Of a stretch of DNA of 64,000 nucleotides, positions 8,032-16,763 are shown piece by piece. The DNA comes from an uncultured Oscillospiraceae bacterium. GTDB lineage: Bacteria > Bacillota > Clostridia > Oscillospirales > Oscillospiraceae. The position numbers and the translations under genes are program-made. The notes below the pieces were generated by a model that was not told the DNA's origin, searched no databases, and was given only the letters and a program-made list of their open reading frames with translations. The stretch's first letter is position 1. The number at the start of each line of letters is the position of its first letter. The stretch lies in contig CAJTSQ010000009.1 of assembly GCA_910578735.1 (NCBI GenBank), positions 1 through 64,000 of the forward strand. Direction: 5' to 3'.

Positions 8032-8098
8032 CGCCGTCATCCCCGCACAAAGTGCGATGATGACGGCGATTCAGTTGATGAAATTGTCAACTATTAGG
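8032..8098 (+). repeat. Hairpin repeat, copy 1 (partner at 9464)
   Basis: Outer stem CGCCGTCATC (8032-8041) pairs perfectly with GATGACGGCG (8059-8068), around an inner GCAC-AAA-GTGC hairpin. A 3' tail GCGATTCAGTTGATGAAATT leads into GTCA. The same architecture and tail recur at 9464-9523. Confidence 0.6.
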
Positions 8099-8279
8099 AA
8101 TGGTATTTATGATCTATGAAACTTACAGCTTTCTCCTTTATTTTGCGGATCGTTTCAAACTGGTCTGAACTTTATAATTGAAATCATAAAAGAAATATGT
8201 TACCATGAAGACAATAAAAAGTGAGCAAATCTGGAGGCGAACGGAATGGGCCTTTTGATGAGCTGTTTCCCAGCGGATT

Positions 8280-9362
8280 ATGTCGGTGGACATCACCGAG
8301 CAGGGTCTGCTCCATATCGTGATCGACTCCAGCGGCTACAAGGATATGGCAGCCGGGTTCCCGATTTTTCAGTTAGATGACATGGAGAGCAGCGACAAGC
8401 AGTTGACCTATTCTGACCTGCACGGATATACCAGAGACTATGCCAAAACCCAAATATTCCAGGTCAGTCCCGCCATTATTACAGAGATTGAAGCAGAAGG
8501 AGATGAGAAGCACAGGCAATATGTAGTGGAATTTCTCAAGAAGTTTTCAGATATTATCCTGTCCAGTTCCTACGCCGGTTCCAGCAACGAGTATATCCAA
8601 AAGGGGTTTAAGGGTGTGACCAGGCTGGTAGGACGCTGTCAATACTATATGGCCGATAATCATCCGGGCGCGATGCAGCATGAAAAGGGCTATCAGGTGG
8701 CCATGAGTATCATTGACCGCTACGTCTATATGAGCATGGTTCCCCGTCTCAAGGAGTATTGCGGGGAACGGTCTGGGCAATGGGCAGAAGATCTCTATTA
8801 CGCCGCGCTGGACCAGTTGGTTATGCTCCAGCTGCAAACCATCGGCGGCAGCAACCGCGATACTCACCTGGCAAAGATGCTGTCGATTCTGGACATCCAT
8901 GATCCATCGGGCGCAAAGGTAAAGCTCTCCTTCTGCTCCAAGGTTTTCGTTTGCCTGGAAATTTCGTTTCGGGTGATGAATGTATTGCTGTTGGGGTATG
9001 CGTTTATTATGTCCTCCCTGTCTCTGGCGGAGTTGTTTAAGTACGATTACTCCGAGGCTCTGCGTGCGGTTTCGGTCATCAATACCATATTACTGGCCGT
9101 ATCCTTTGTACTGGAACTGGCTGATATGGGAATCCGCTTTGGAATTATTGCAGCTTCTGCGCAGATTGCGTCCATCATTCCAGGCATTGGCTTGGGGGTC
9201 ATGCTGCTCACGTTTGCGTTTACCATCGCTGAGCTGATTTTGAAGAAGGACGAGGTCAAGCCGCCAATCCAGCTGATTATTGAGGAGCATTTGTCTAAAA
9301 CTGTGGCAGCTTTGCCTGAGCCCCCGCCAGATTGGGAACAGACAAATTTGGCGTTGGCCTGA
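8280..9362 (+). CDS. Unrecognised membrane-associated protein
   Basis: 360-residue protein that I do not recognise. Residues 1-200 look soluble, mixed alpha/beta then helical. The C-terminal part has three hydrophobic stretches: VLLLGYAFIMSSLSLAELF, VINTILLAVSFVLELADM, and a long segment from FGIIAASAQIASIIPGIG to FTIAELIL. A charged tail (EEHLSKTV, PEPPPDWEQ) follows. This layout could be a membrane anchor or a helical insertion module. The true N-terminus is unclear: GGAGG at 8232-8236 precedes an ATG (8246) whose frame differs, and a one-base change would give MGLFDELFPS joined near this frame. The stop overlaps a 12-bp tandem duplication. A hairpin repeat lies on each side. Confidence 0.55.
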   Translation: MSVDITEQGLLHIVIDSSGYKDMAAGFPIFQLDDMESSDKQLTYSDLHGYTRDYAKTQIFQVSPAIITEIEAEGDEKHRQYVVEFLKKFSDIILSSSYAGSSNEYIQKGFKGVTRLVGRCQYYMADNHPGAMQHEKGYQVAMSIIDRYVYMSMVPRLKEYCGERSGQWAEDLYYAALDQLVMLQLQTIGGSNRDTHLAKMLSILDIHDPSGAKVKLSFCSKVFVCLEISFRVMNVLLLGYAFIMSSLSLAELFKYDYSEALRAVSVINTILLAVSFVLELADMGIRFGIIAASAQIASIIPGIGLGVMLLTFAFTIAELILKKDEVKPPIQLIIEEHLSKTVAALPEPPPDWEQTNLALA

Positions 9363-9463
9363 TAGTTGGCCTGATAGTATAGCAGTATTCAATATTACTA
9401 ACATTGGCCAGTAAAGGAAGCAGGGGCAAGGGCTCTGTCCTTGTTGCGGTGTCATCATTTTGA

Positions 9464-9523
9464 CGCTTTCATCGCACTTCGTGCAATGAAGGCGATCCGG
9501 TTGGCGAAATTGTCAGCCTAACC
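9464..9523 (+). repeat. Hairpin repeat, copy 2 (partner at 8032)
   Basis: CGCTTTCAT(C)GCAC (9464-9477) pairs with GTGC(A)ATGAAGGCG (9481-9494) with one mismatch and loop TTC. A tail GCGATCCGGTTGGCGAAATT leads into GTCAGCC. About two thirds of the tail positions match copy 1. The rest of 9363-9591 has no gene. Confidence 0.6.
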
Positions 9524-9591
9524 GAAATCGTACAAATTATGCCCCAAGGTATAATCAACTTGTTATTTCCGGACGGAGGAGGTGCAGAACA

Positions 9592-10203
9592 TTGGAATTT
9601 GACTTTAGGAAAATGCAGTGGACACGGGAGCCGGAAAACTATGTCGCTGCGGATGGAACGATCAAAATCACAACCAAACCTGGCACAGACCTATGGCAGC
9701 GGACCTACTATCATTTCCGCAACGACAATGCCCCGGTACTCCAGTTGGAAACAGAAGAACGCTTCTTCTCATTCGTAGTCAAGACCGACTTCGCGGGTGC
9801 GCATCACCGCTTTGATCAATGCGGTATCGTGATGTACTTGGACAGTGAAAATTGGCTCAAAGGGTCTGTGGAATATGAAAACCAGGAGTTCCAGCACTTA
9901 GGCAGCGTGGTCACCAATCATGGTTATTCGGATTGGGCCACTACAGCTATCCCAGCGCAGGTAAAAACCATGTGGTATCGATTCAGCCGCAGGGAGGATG
10001 ACTACTGCATCGAATCTTCCCTGGACGGGGAGCAGTTTACCCAGATGCGGGTATGCCATATGTGGAAGGGCGCGGGTAAAATCAGCTTTGGCATTTACGC
10101 CTGCAGCCCGGAGGATTCCTCTTTTACAGCAATCTTCTCCGACATGGAGATCACCGATTGCAAGTGGTTAGCTCACGCTGGGCAGGCCCCGGACGAAGAA
10201 TGA
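9592..10203 (+). CDS. DUF1349-like concanavalin-fold protein
   Basis: 203-residue protein with the beta-sandwich signature of the DUF1349/YesU family: TKPGTDLWQRTYYHF, FFSFVVKTDFAGAHHRFDQC, GIVMYLDSENWLKGSVEYEN, and SFGIYACSPEDSSFTAIFSD. Family members are small cytoplasmic lectin-like proteins, often beside carbohydrate genes; their activity is not established. The start is TTG 9592, placed 7 bases after a strong GGAGGAGGTG site. It lies alone between the membrane protein and a convergent lipoprotein gene. Confidence 0.78.
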   Translation: MEFDFRKMQWTREPENYVAADGTIKITTKPGTDLWQRTYYHFRNDNAPVLQLETEERFFSFVVKTDFAGAHHRFDQCGIVMYLDSENWLKGSVEYENQEFQHLGSVVTNHGYSDWATTAIPAQVKTMWYRFSRREDDYCIESSLDGEQFTQMRVCHMWKGAGKISFGIYACSPEDSSFTAIFSDMEITDCKWLAHAGQAPDEE

Positions 10204-10266
10204 GAGAGTAAGACCGCCTTATATCCATTTAGCCGCGCCGGCTCTTTCATGATTTCTGCCGCATGA

Positions 10267-10298
10267 AGAAGCACCAGGAAATGAATCCTGGTGCTTCT
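10267..10298. terminator. Bidirectional hairpin between convergent genes
   Basis: AGAAGCACCAGGA (10267-10279) pairs perfectly with TCCTGGTGCTTCT (10286-10298) around a 6-base loop, between the ends of two convergent genes. Confidence 0.7.
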
Positions 10299-10322
10299 AA
10301 AAGTTTAGTGGGTTGTATTACC

Positions 10323-11102
10323 TTAACCTCCGTGTAAACGTCCTGCGGCTGCATCTGCTCTAGCTGCTGCTTCATCTACGTGGCATGTAGCTGGATCGGG
10401 GTTTCGTTTCATTATTTCTTCTCTGGATAGTTCTGGATATCTTGAACAAATGTGGTCAATCCATGCATCGTAGGACCCGTAACCTCTGTAGGGATCAAAG
10501 TCACCGCCTGATGGTTGACTCGGCTGCTGTGTTTGCGTGCTGCCTGATGGCTTTTGTGACTGCTCTCCTGACGGTTTGCTTTGCTCTTTTGATGGCTTGC
10601 TCTGTTGACCGCCTTGCTGCTCTTGCTGCGGCTGCTGCGGTTTATCTGTTTCCGGTAAACTGTCTGCCGGTCTCCACGCTCTGTATTGGGCTTCGTAGTC
10701 GGATGGAAGTGTGTAATTGTCTGAATCTACAAGATCTGCCAGAAATTTTAGTTCTTCCTGTATTAACCCCTCTTCTGTTGTTGCTGAATGGATTTCAGTA
10801 TGTATATCATATACTTTCTGGAAGTATTCAATCAGTTCATCACCTGACAGCTCTGTTTTCTCTTGGCTGTTTGAAAGTAAACCAATATCTCCTTCTGGAT
10901 CGCTGTCACCCACAGCCCGCTGATCTCCAACGTTAATTATTCCAGAAGCATCTGATTCTACCTTTACCTCTGGGGATGCCTGCATTGTTTTTAACATTTC
11001 GTCACTAGACGAGGTGGCGCAGCCCGCTAATTGACCGGTCATGACTGCCAGGGTCATGAAGGGGATGACTATTCTCTTTAGCTTGATAAATTTGCCTGCC
11101 AT
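10323..11102 (-). CDS. Secreted lipoprotein with Gln/Ser/Pro-rich linker
   Basis: About 259 residues. ATG 11102 is chosen because AGGAGG lies 8 bases upstream; the longer frame to 11147 has no such site. The signal peptide ends in the lipobox TGQLAGC. A helical domain (about 60-140; ELIEYFQKVYDIHTEIHSAT) is followed by a low-complexity linker of KPSKEQSKPSGEQSQ type, and then a short C-terminal domain (DAWIDHICSRYPELSREEI) ending in Gly. Such linkers often span the cell wall. The function is unknown. It lies downstream of the P-type-ATPase-like gene on the same strand. Confidence 0.7.
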   Translation of the reverse strand: MAGKFIKLKRIVIPFMTLAVMTGQLAGCATSSSDEMLKTMQASPEVKVESDASGIINVGDQRAVGDSDPEGDIGLLSNSQEKTELSGDELIEYFQKVYDIHTEIHSATTEEGLIQEELKFLADLVDSDNYTLPSDYEAQYRAWRPADSLPETDKPQQPQQEQQGGQQSKPSKEQSKPSGEQSQKPSGSTQTQQPSQPSGGDFDPYRGYGSYDAWIDHICSRYPELSREEIMKRNPDPATCHVDEAAARADAAAGRLHGG

Positions 11103-11171
11103 ATTACCGGCCTCCTGTTCATAATCCAATTCTACCAGAGTTTCCAAGGGGACGCAAGGTATTTTTCTTCT

Positions 11172-13373
11172 TTAAAACTGGTGGACCCAGCCGGACAAAA
11201 ACCAGACGGGGGCCAGCCAGGTGAGCAGGTAAATCAGCAGGTTCAGGGGAGACAGAGAGGTATAAGCGCCTACCGAGGTGAGGTAGGCCGCCAGCAGCAT
11301 CCCCAGCAAAGACCCGGCACAGCACAGCGACGCCCCCAGGCGGGTGGCCCACCGCAGCCGCTTGGCGGCGGTAATGGACTCGGCAAAGGGGAGCAGGCCC
11401 TCCCGGCACAGCAGGGCAGTAATGGTATCGCCGTGGTCCTGCTCCGGGGCGGACAGCTCCCGGCGGCGCTCCACCGGGGGAAAGGCCATCTTGTCCGCTG
11501 CCAGCTTGAACCGCTGCTGAAGCATGGCGGGAATCAGGTTGAAGTCCCGGGTGGCCAGCACCGGCTCCACCTTCTCCATCATCAGCGCCTCCAGGGCGGG
11601 GAAAACGGTATCCGGCAGGGTGTAGCTCAGGGCGAAGATACCGGCCAGCGCGCCGTCAATGGCACAGAACACAGCGCTCTTCACGTTCAGCCCCTGAGGC
11701 AGCTTGACCTCCATCAGCTTCATAAAGGCGGCGGAACCCACCAGCACCTGCTCCCCCCGGATGTTGGCGGATAGGCCTCCGCCCTCATGGCACTGGAGGC
11801 CGTCCGCCCGGCGCATCAGCCCGCCCATAGAGCGCAGCTGATCGTGGAACAGCTTTTCCAGGCCGCTGCCCGAATCCCGAATGAGGGTGGCGGTGTAGGC
11901 CACCACCCGCTCGGCAGAGTAGTCCCCCATCACCTTAAAGCCGTTGAGCTCCACATAGCCCGGGGGAAAGAGGTCCGTGTCGGTGAGCAGGACGCAGTTC
12001 CCCTTCCGGGAGCCGGGCATCCCCGGCCAGCCGGCCAGGGCCGCTCCGCTGACGCTCAGGCGGCGGGCCGCCTTGTGGAAGGGGCGGCCATAGACCAGCG
12101 AACCGCCAAAGGCGGCGGTAGCAGTGAACAGGGCGGACAGGGCCCACAGCAACCGCTCCGGGTGTCCTCCCCCTGTCGAGGCCAGCAGGGCGAAGGTGAT
12201 GTCTCCCAGCAGCAGGAGCGGACAAATCCGGCGAAAAATCCGTTGGGCCCCGTCATCCGCCTGAATCTGACTGCCAAAGCCCTCGGCGGTGCCCGACCAC
12301 TTGCAATAGGTGTCCCGCTCGCTCCACTTTCCCGGGTCCAGGGTGACCCGATAGGGGGCGGACGCAGCCCCGGCAGTGCGGCAGGACAGGCGTAGGGCAC
12401 ACCGCTTGTGGTACACCCCGTGGAGCTGGAAAAACAGCCCCGCCAGGCAGACCAGGGTGTAGGGCAGCCGGTCCGCCGGCTGGCCGGACAGAGCCAGCTC
12501 CACCCCGTCGGCCAGGGTAAAACCGCAGGCCAGGGCGGCCAGGGTGTCCATCCCAACCCGCAGGCGAAAGGCCCGGACAATCCCCACAAACAGCACATCA
12601 AATGCCAGCAGGACTCCCGCTCCCAGCAGGCCCACCGCGACCCAGCACTGGAGCTGAGGCTGGTCCAGGGCGGGCATCCAGGCCGCCCCCAGCAGGGGGA
12701 GCGCCGCCTGGCCCAGGGCCATCAGGATCAGCAGGAAGATCAGCAGCACCCGCATCCGCATCCACTTCAGCCCCCGGCTGTAGCGCTTGGCCAGCTCTCG
12801 CGGCGGGATGTCCGGAGGCAGGGGCTCCGGCCGCTTCGGGCGGCGCCAACGGAGGTCCGGCGGGTCCTCCTCCACCTCCTCCTGATCGGTTCCGGGAATG
12901 AGGCGCTCCAGACGGCGGACCTCCCTCTTGTCGATGGCCTCGTCTTCTTCAAACATGCGGTCGGCGTAGTCGTCCGCCTTCTTGCCCAAATCCTTCAGAA
13001 AGGCGGACAACACACTCTCCTCCTGGGGGAAGGGGATGATGGGGGCAGACTGACTCTCCGGCTCGGGGCGCGGCACCTCCGGAGGTTCTTCCGCCTCTGG
13101 CTCCGGCTCCTCCGGACCGCTCTCCTCTGGACCGCCCTCCTCCGGCTCCTCCAGGTTCAGCCTGGGGAGGGGCTGGGTTCCGGGAAAGGGCACTACATTC
13201 CCCTTGGGCTGGGGAACATCTGGCTGGGCCTGCTCCGGCAGGTCCGCCGGAGACGTGCGGCCATACTCGGCCATAATGTCGTCCAGGGAGTAGTCGCCCC
13301 CGTCGGCGTCTCCAATCAGCGATTTGATGTCGATCAGTTCACCTTTATTCAGTTTTTCATCCTGGTCGCGCAT
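11172..13373 (-). CDS. Degenerate P-type-ATPase-like membrane protein
   Basis: 733 residues. Residues 1-200 form an acidic, Pro/Glu-rich cytoplasmic extension. Membrane segments follow (VLLIFLLILMALGQAALPLL, WVAVGLLGAGVLLAFDVLF, GMDTLAALACGFTLADG) in the order of P1B metal ATPases. Where these have DKTGT, this protein reads NCVLLTDTDLFPPG. The nucleotide-domain landmark EQVLVGSAAFMKLM resembles the usual VLVGN-LM, but the later TGDN hinge is replaced by ATRDFN. Two hydrophobic segments close the protein. It looks like a catalytically dead homologue with a scaffolding or sensing role. It has an AAGGAG site before ATG 13373 and is downstream of rlmB. Confidence 0.7.
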   Translation of the reverse strand: MRDQDEKLNKGELIDIKSLIGDADGGDYSLDDIMAEYGRTSPADLPEQAQPDVPQPKGNVVPFPGTQPLPRLNLEEPEEGGPEESGPEEPEPEAEEPPEVPRPEPESQSAPIIPFPQEESVLSAFLKDLGKKADDYADRMFEEDEAIDKREVRRLERLIPGTDQEEVEEDPPDLRWRRPKRPEPLPPDIPPRELAKRYSRGLKWMRMRVLLIFLLILMALGQAALPLLGAAWMPALDQPQLQCWVAVGLLGAGVLLAFDVLFVGIVRAFRLRVGMDTLAALACGFTLADGVELALSGQPADRLPYTLVCLAGLFFQLHGVYHKRCALRLSCRTAGAASAPYRVTLDPGKWSERDTYCKWSGTAEGFGSQIQADDGAQRIFRRICPLLLLGDITFALLASTGGGHPERLLWALSALFTATAAFGGSLVYGRPFHKAARRLSVSGAALAGWPGMPGSRKGNCVLLTDTDLFPPGYVELNGFKVMGDYSAERVVAYTATLIRDSGSGLEKLFHDQLRSMGGLMRRADGLQCHEGGGLSANIRGEQVLVGSAAFMKLMEVKLPQGLNVKSAVFCAIDGALAGIFALSYTLPDTVFPALEALMMEKVEPVLATRDFNLIPAMLQQRFKLAADKMAFPPVERRRELSAPEQDHGDTITALLCREGLLPFAESITAAKRLRWATRLGASLCCAGSLLGMLLAAYLTSVGAYTSLSPLNLLIYLLTWLAPVWFLSGWVHQF

Positions 13374-13541
13374 GGGGAACTCCTTGGTTTCGATTTAAGT
13401 ATCCGGGCCCCGGCTCAAGCCGGCGGACACTCAGAATTGGTCAATAAAAAATGGAAGAACTTTCGGATCAGGGCGTGGGAAAATCCTTCAATCAGAAGGA
13501 CGGCGGACGAAGGGCAAATGCAAGGGCCGCAGGCGGCGGCT

Positions 13542-14330
13542 CTAGAGACGGCCAAGCCTCTGCCGCACCGCCTCATACAGCAGGACCGCCGCCGCAGCTG
13601 AGGCGTTCAGCGAGTTGATTTTTCCGAACATGGGGATCGAGACGGTAAAATCGCAGTTCTCCGCCACCAGGCGGCCCATCCCCGCCCCCTCGCTGCCGAT
13701 GACAATGGCGGCGGGGCCCTTCAGGTCGGCCTGATACAGCGGGGTCGTCCCATCCATGGCGGTTCCGAAGACCCATACCCCCTCCGCCTTCAGCTCCTTG
13801 AGCAGGGCGGGCAGGTTGGGCACCCGGGCCACGGGCACATGGGCCACCGCTCCGGCGGATGTCTTGCCCACGATGGCCGTCAGCCCGGCGGAGCGGCGCT
13901 TGGGGATAATCACCCCGTGGGCCCCGGCGGCGTCGGCGGTGCGGATCACCGCCCCCAGGTTGTGGGGGTCACTGAGCTCATCGCACACCAGGATGAGGGG
14001 CGGCTCCCCCTTCTCCCGGGCGGCGCTGAGAATGTCGTCCACGCTGGCGTATGCCCGGACGGCGGCCTGGGCAATCACCCCCTGGTGGGCGTGGGTGCGG
14101 CTCATGTTGTCCAGCTTGCGCCGGTCGGCATCCACCACCACAACGCCCTTCTCCCGGGCGGCGGAGGCGATGTGGCCCAGAGCGGCGTCGGTTTCCCCCT
14201 TGGCGATGAATATTTTGTCGATGGTCACCCCGGCCCGCAGGGCCTCGATAACGGCGTTGCGGCCCTCGATGATGCCGTCGTTCTCCTGCTCCACAGGGGC
14301 GGAGCGGCGCAGAGGGGGACGTTTATTCAT
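13542..14330 (-). CDS. rlmB: 23S rRNA 2'-O-ribose G methyltransferase, TrmH/SpoU family
   Basis: 262 residues from ATG 14330; the longer frame to 14420 adds an atypical N-terminus. It carries an N-terminal RNA-binding substrate domain (IIEGRNAVIEALRAG) and then the knotted SpoU fold with three SAM/active-site motifs: DPHNLGAVIRTADAAG, IVIGSEGAGM and IPMFGKINSLNASAAAAVLL. Homologues methylate G2251 (E. coli numbering) of 23S rRNA during ribosome assembly. It diverges from ftsH and heads toward the P-type-ATPase-like gene, 168 bases away. Confidence 0.88.
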   Translation of the reverse strand: MNKRPPLRRSAPVEQENDGIIEGRNAVIEALRAGVTIDKIFIAKGETDAALGHIASAAREKGVVVVDADRRKLDNMSRTHAHQGVIAQAAVRAYASVDDILSAAREKGEPPLILVCDELSDPHNLGAVIRTADAAGAHGVIIPKRRSAGLTAIVGKTSAGAVAHVPVARVPNLPALLKELKAEGVWVFGTAMDGTTPLYQADLKGPAAIVIGSEGAGMGRLVAENCDFTVSIPMFGKINSLNASAAAAVLLYEAVRQRLGRL

Positions 14331-14453
14331 AGGTATCCAATCCTTCCAGTGTCGAATTACATACAAGGCATATTGTACCACATTTGATTCCTGGTGGGAA
14401 GTGGGAAAATACAAGGTCACAGAAAATTCACTGGAAGTTTACACGGTATTTTC

Positions 14454-14482
14454 TTGTTTTTATTGCGCGGTTGTGGTATGAT
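14454..14482 (+). promoter_or_regulatory. Sigma-A promoter of ftsH
   Basis: TTGTTT (14454-14459), a 17-base spacer, and TATGAT (14477-14482), 47 bases before the TTG start. Confidence 0.6.
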
Positions 14483-14529
14483 ACCCTTTGACCTGTTTTG
14501 AAAATACACAAAATTGGAGGTACGCTCCT

Positions 14530-16698
14530 TTGAAGCCAGATAAAGGAAACAACAAAAAGAACGCCTTCGGCCTGATCTCGCTGATCCTGTGGGCCCTGGT
14601 TCTGACGCTGTTCTTTCGCAGCTGCACCAGCTCCTACAACAGCTCTAACCAGGTCCAGGTGGATTACTCCGTCTTCCGCCAGTGGGTGGTGGCGGAGCTG
14701 GTGGACTCGGTGAAGCTGGAGAGCAGCCTGTTCACCATCACCCTCAAGGAGGGCAAAGAGGAGGAGGCCCTGGCCTACATCCCCGAGAACGAAAACCGTC
14801 AGGACATGAACAACAGCATGTTCGCCTGGATGCCCCTTCAGAACGAGCGGGACACCGAGTATGTCACCACCCCGCCCCCCATCTCCGACCTGGAGCTGGA
14901 GAGCCTGCTCAATGATCACAACGTCCGCCACTGGACCCCTGCGGTGGACAACTCCTCCCAGATTCTCTACCTGCTGCTCACCACGGTCCTGCCCATTGTC
15001 ATTATGGTGGGCGCTATGGTCTTCCTCATGCGGGGCATCGGCGGCAAGGGGGGCATGGGCGGCATCGGCGGCGTGGGCAAGGCCAACGCCAAGGTGTATG
15101 TGGAGAAAAAGACCGGCGTCACCTTCCGGGACGTGGCCGGCCAGGACGAGGCCAAGGAGAGCCTGGAGGAGATCATCGACATCCTCCACAACCCCCAGAA
15201 GTACACCGAGATCGGCGCCAAGCTGCCCAAGGGGGCGCTGCTGGTGGGTCCTCCAGGCACCGGCAAGACCCTCCTGGCCAAGGCTGTGGCCGGCGAGGCG
15301 GGGGTGCCCTTCTTCTCCATCAGCGGCTCCGACTTTGTAGAGATGTTTGTGGGCGTGGGCGCAAGCCGGGTCCGGGACCTCTTTAAAGAGGCCAGCAAGA
15401 TGGCCCCCTGCATCATCTTCATCGACGAGATCGACACCATCGGCAAGTCCCGTGACAACCGCATGGGGGGCAACGACGAGCGGGAGCAGACCCTGAACCA
15501 GCTGCTGGCCGAGCTGGACGGCTTCGACCCCGGCAAGGGCGTCATCGTTCTGGGGGCCACCAACCGCCCCGAGGTGCTGGACAAGGCCCTCCTCCGCCCC
15601 GGCCGCTTCGACCGGCGCATCACCATCGACCGGCCCAACCTGGCCGGCCGCCTGTCCACCCTCCAGGTCCACACCCGGAACATCCGCCTCAGCGAGGACG
15701 TGGACTTGAAAAAGATCGCCCTGGCCACCGCCGGCACCGTGGGCGCCGACCTGGCCAACCTGGTGAACGAGGCCGCCCTCCGGGCCGTCCGCCACGGGAG
15801 AAGGGCAGTCAACCAGGAGGACCTGCTGGCCTCCTTCGAGTTTGTCATCGCCGGCAGCGAGAAGAAAAACTCGGTCCTCACCGAGCTGGAGCGCAAGCTG
15901 GTGGCCTACCACGAAGTGGGCCACGCCATGGTGGCCTACAAGCAGAAAAATGCCGAGCCGGTGCAGAAGATCACCATCGTCCCCCACACCGAGGGGTCGC
16001 TGGGCTACACCCTTCTCATGCCCGAGGAGGACAAGACCAATCTGCGCACCAAGGAGGAGCTGATGGCGAAAATCGCCGTCTCCATGGGCGGCCGTGCCGC
16101 CGAGGAGGTGGTGATGGACACCATGACCAACGGCGCCTCCCAGGATATCCAGGAGGCCACCAACATCGCCCGGAATATGGTGGCCATGTACGGCATGAGC
16201 GAGGAGTTCGGCATGATGGCCCTGGGCTCCGTCCGGAACCAGTATCTGGACGGCGGCTACGGCCTGGACTGCGCTCAGGACACCGCCGCCGTCATGGACA
16301 AGGCCGTCAAAGCCATTTTGGACGTGTGCTATAAGGAGGCCGTGGAGGTCATCCAGGCCAACCGGGAGGACATGGACAAGGTGGTGGCCTACCTGCTGGA
16401 GAAGGAGACCATTACCGGCGGCGAGATGGTTGCCATCATCGAGGGCCGGGACCCCGCCCTGGTGGAGGACGCCTACGCCTCTACCAAATCCAAGCCCAAG
16501 CCGCTGTCCGGGGAGATTGAGCCCCCAGCAAAGGCCATCCATATAGTCAGCGAGGAGATCAAGCCCCCCGCCCCTTCGGAGGAGGGAGGGACCGGGGAGC
16601 CGCCCGCGGAGGAGGAGACACCTCCCGAGGAGGTCCCGAAGGAATTACCCCCTGTTCCTCCGGAGGTGCCGCCGGAGAATGGGGATCAGCCCGAATAA
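14530..16698 (+). CDS. ftsH: ATP-dependent zinc metalloprotease FtsH
   Basis: About 722 residues from TTG 14530, which has GGAGG 9 bases upstream; the frame stays open further upstream without a ribosome site. Two membrane segments (FGLISLILWALVLTLFF; ILYLLLTTVLPIVIMVGAMV) flank an outside domain. The AAA+ domain has Walker A GPPGTGKT (residues 240-247), Walker B IIFIDEID and the second region of homology ATNRPEVL to LRPGRFDRR. The zinc site is HEVGH (461-465). FtsH forms a membrane hexamer that degrades unfolded or short-lived membrane and regulatory proteins. The C-terminal Pro/Glu-rich tail of about 45 residues is unusual. A strong terminator follows. Confidence 0.95.
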   Translation: MKPDKGNNKKNAFGLISLILWALVLTLFFRSCTSSYNSSNQVQVDYSVFRQWVVAELVDSVKLESSLFTITLKEGKEEEALAYIPENENRQDMNNSMFAWMPLQNERDTEYVTTPPPISDLELESLLNDHNVRHWTPAVDNSSQILYLLLTTVLPIVIMVGAMVFLMRGIGGKGGMGGIGGVGKANAKVYVEKKTGVTFRDVAGQDEAKESLEEIIDILHNPQKYTEIGAKLPKGALLVGPPGTGKTLLAKAVAGEAGVPFFSISGSDFVEMFVGVGASRVRDLFKEASKMAPCIIFIDEIDTIGKSRDNRMGGNDEREQTLNQLLAELDGFDPGKGVIVLGATNRPEVLDKALLRPGRFDRRITIDRPNLAGRLSTLQVHTRNIRLSEDVDLKKIALATAGTVGADLANLVNEAALRAVRHGRRAVNQEDLLASFEFVIAGSEKKNSVLTELERKLVAYHEVGHAMVAYKQKNAEPVQKITIVPHTEGSLGYTLLMPEEDKTNLRTKEELMAKIAVSMGGRAAEEVVMDTMTNGASQDIQEATNIARNMVAMYGMSEEFGMMALGSVRNQYLDGGYGLDCAQDTAAVMDKAVKAILDVCYKEAVEVIQANREDMDKVVAYLLEKETITGGEMVAIIEGRDPALVEDAYASTKSKPKPLSGEIEPPAKAIHIVSEEIKPPAPSEEGGTGEPPAEEETPPEEVPKELPPVPPEVPPENGDQPE

Positions 16699-16705
16699 CA
16701 CAAGG

Positions 16706-16735
16706 AAGCGCCGCCCGGCCGGGCGGCGCTTCTTC
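16706..16735 (+). terminator. ftsH terminator
   Basis: AAGCGCCGCCC (16706-16716), loop GGCC, GGGCGGCGCTT (16721-16731), then CTTC. Perfect 11-bp stem, shared with the convergent transketolase genes. Confidence 0.75.
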
Positions 16736-16763
16736 ATTCTGCCACAAAAGTGCAAGGAACATA

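Noticed and set aside
10540..10680. Repetitive KPS/QQP-coding stretch considered as a DNA repeat array or CRISPR
   Set aside because: Units are irregular and are explained by the low-complexity linker of the lipoprotein; there are no spacers.
14428..16542. 704-codon minus-strand frame opposite ftsH
   Set aside because: Low-complexity His/Gly/Leu-rich translation with no ribosome site; ftsH on the other strand is unambiguous.
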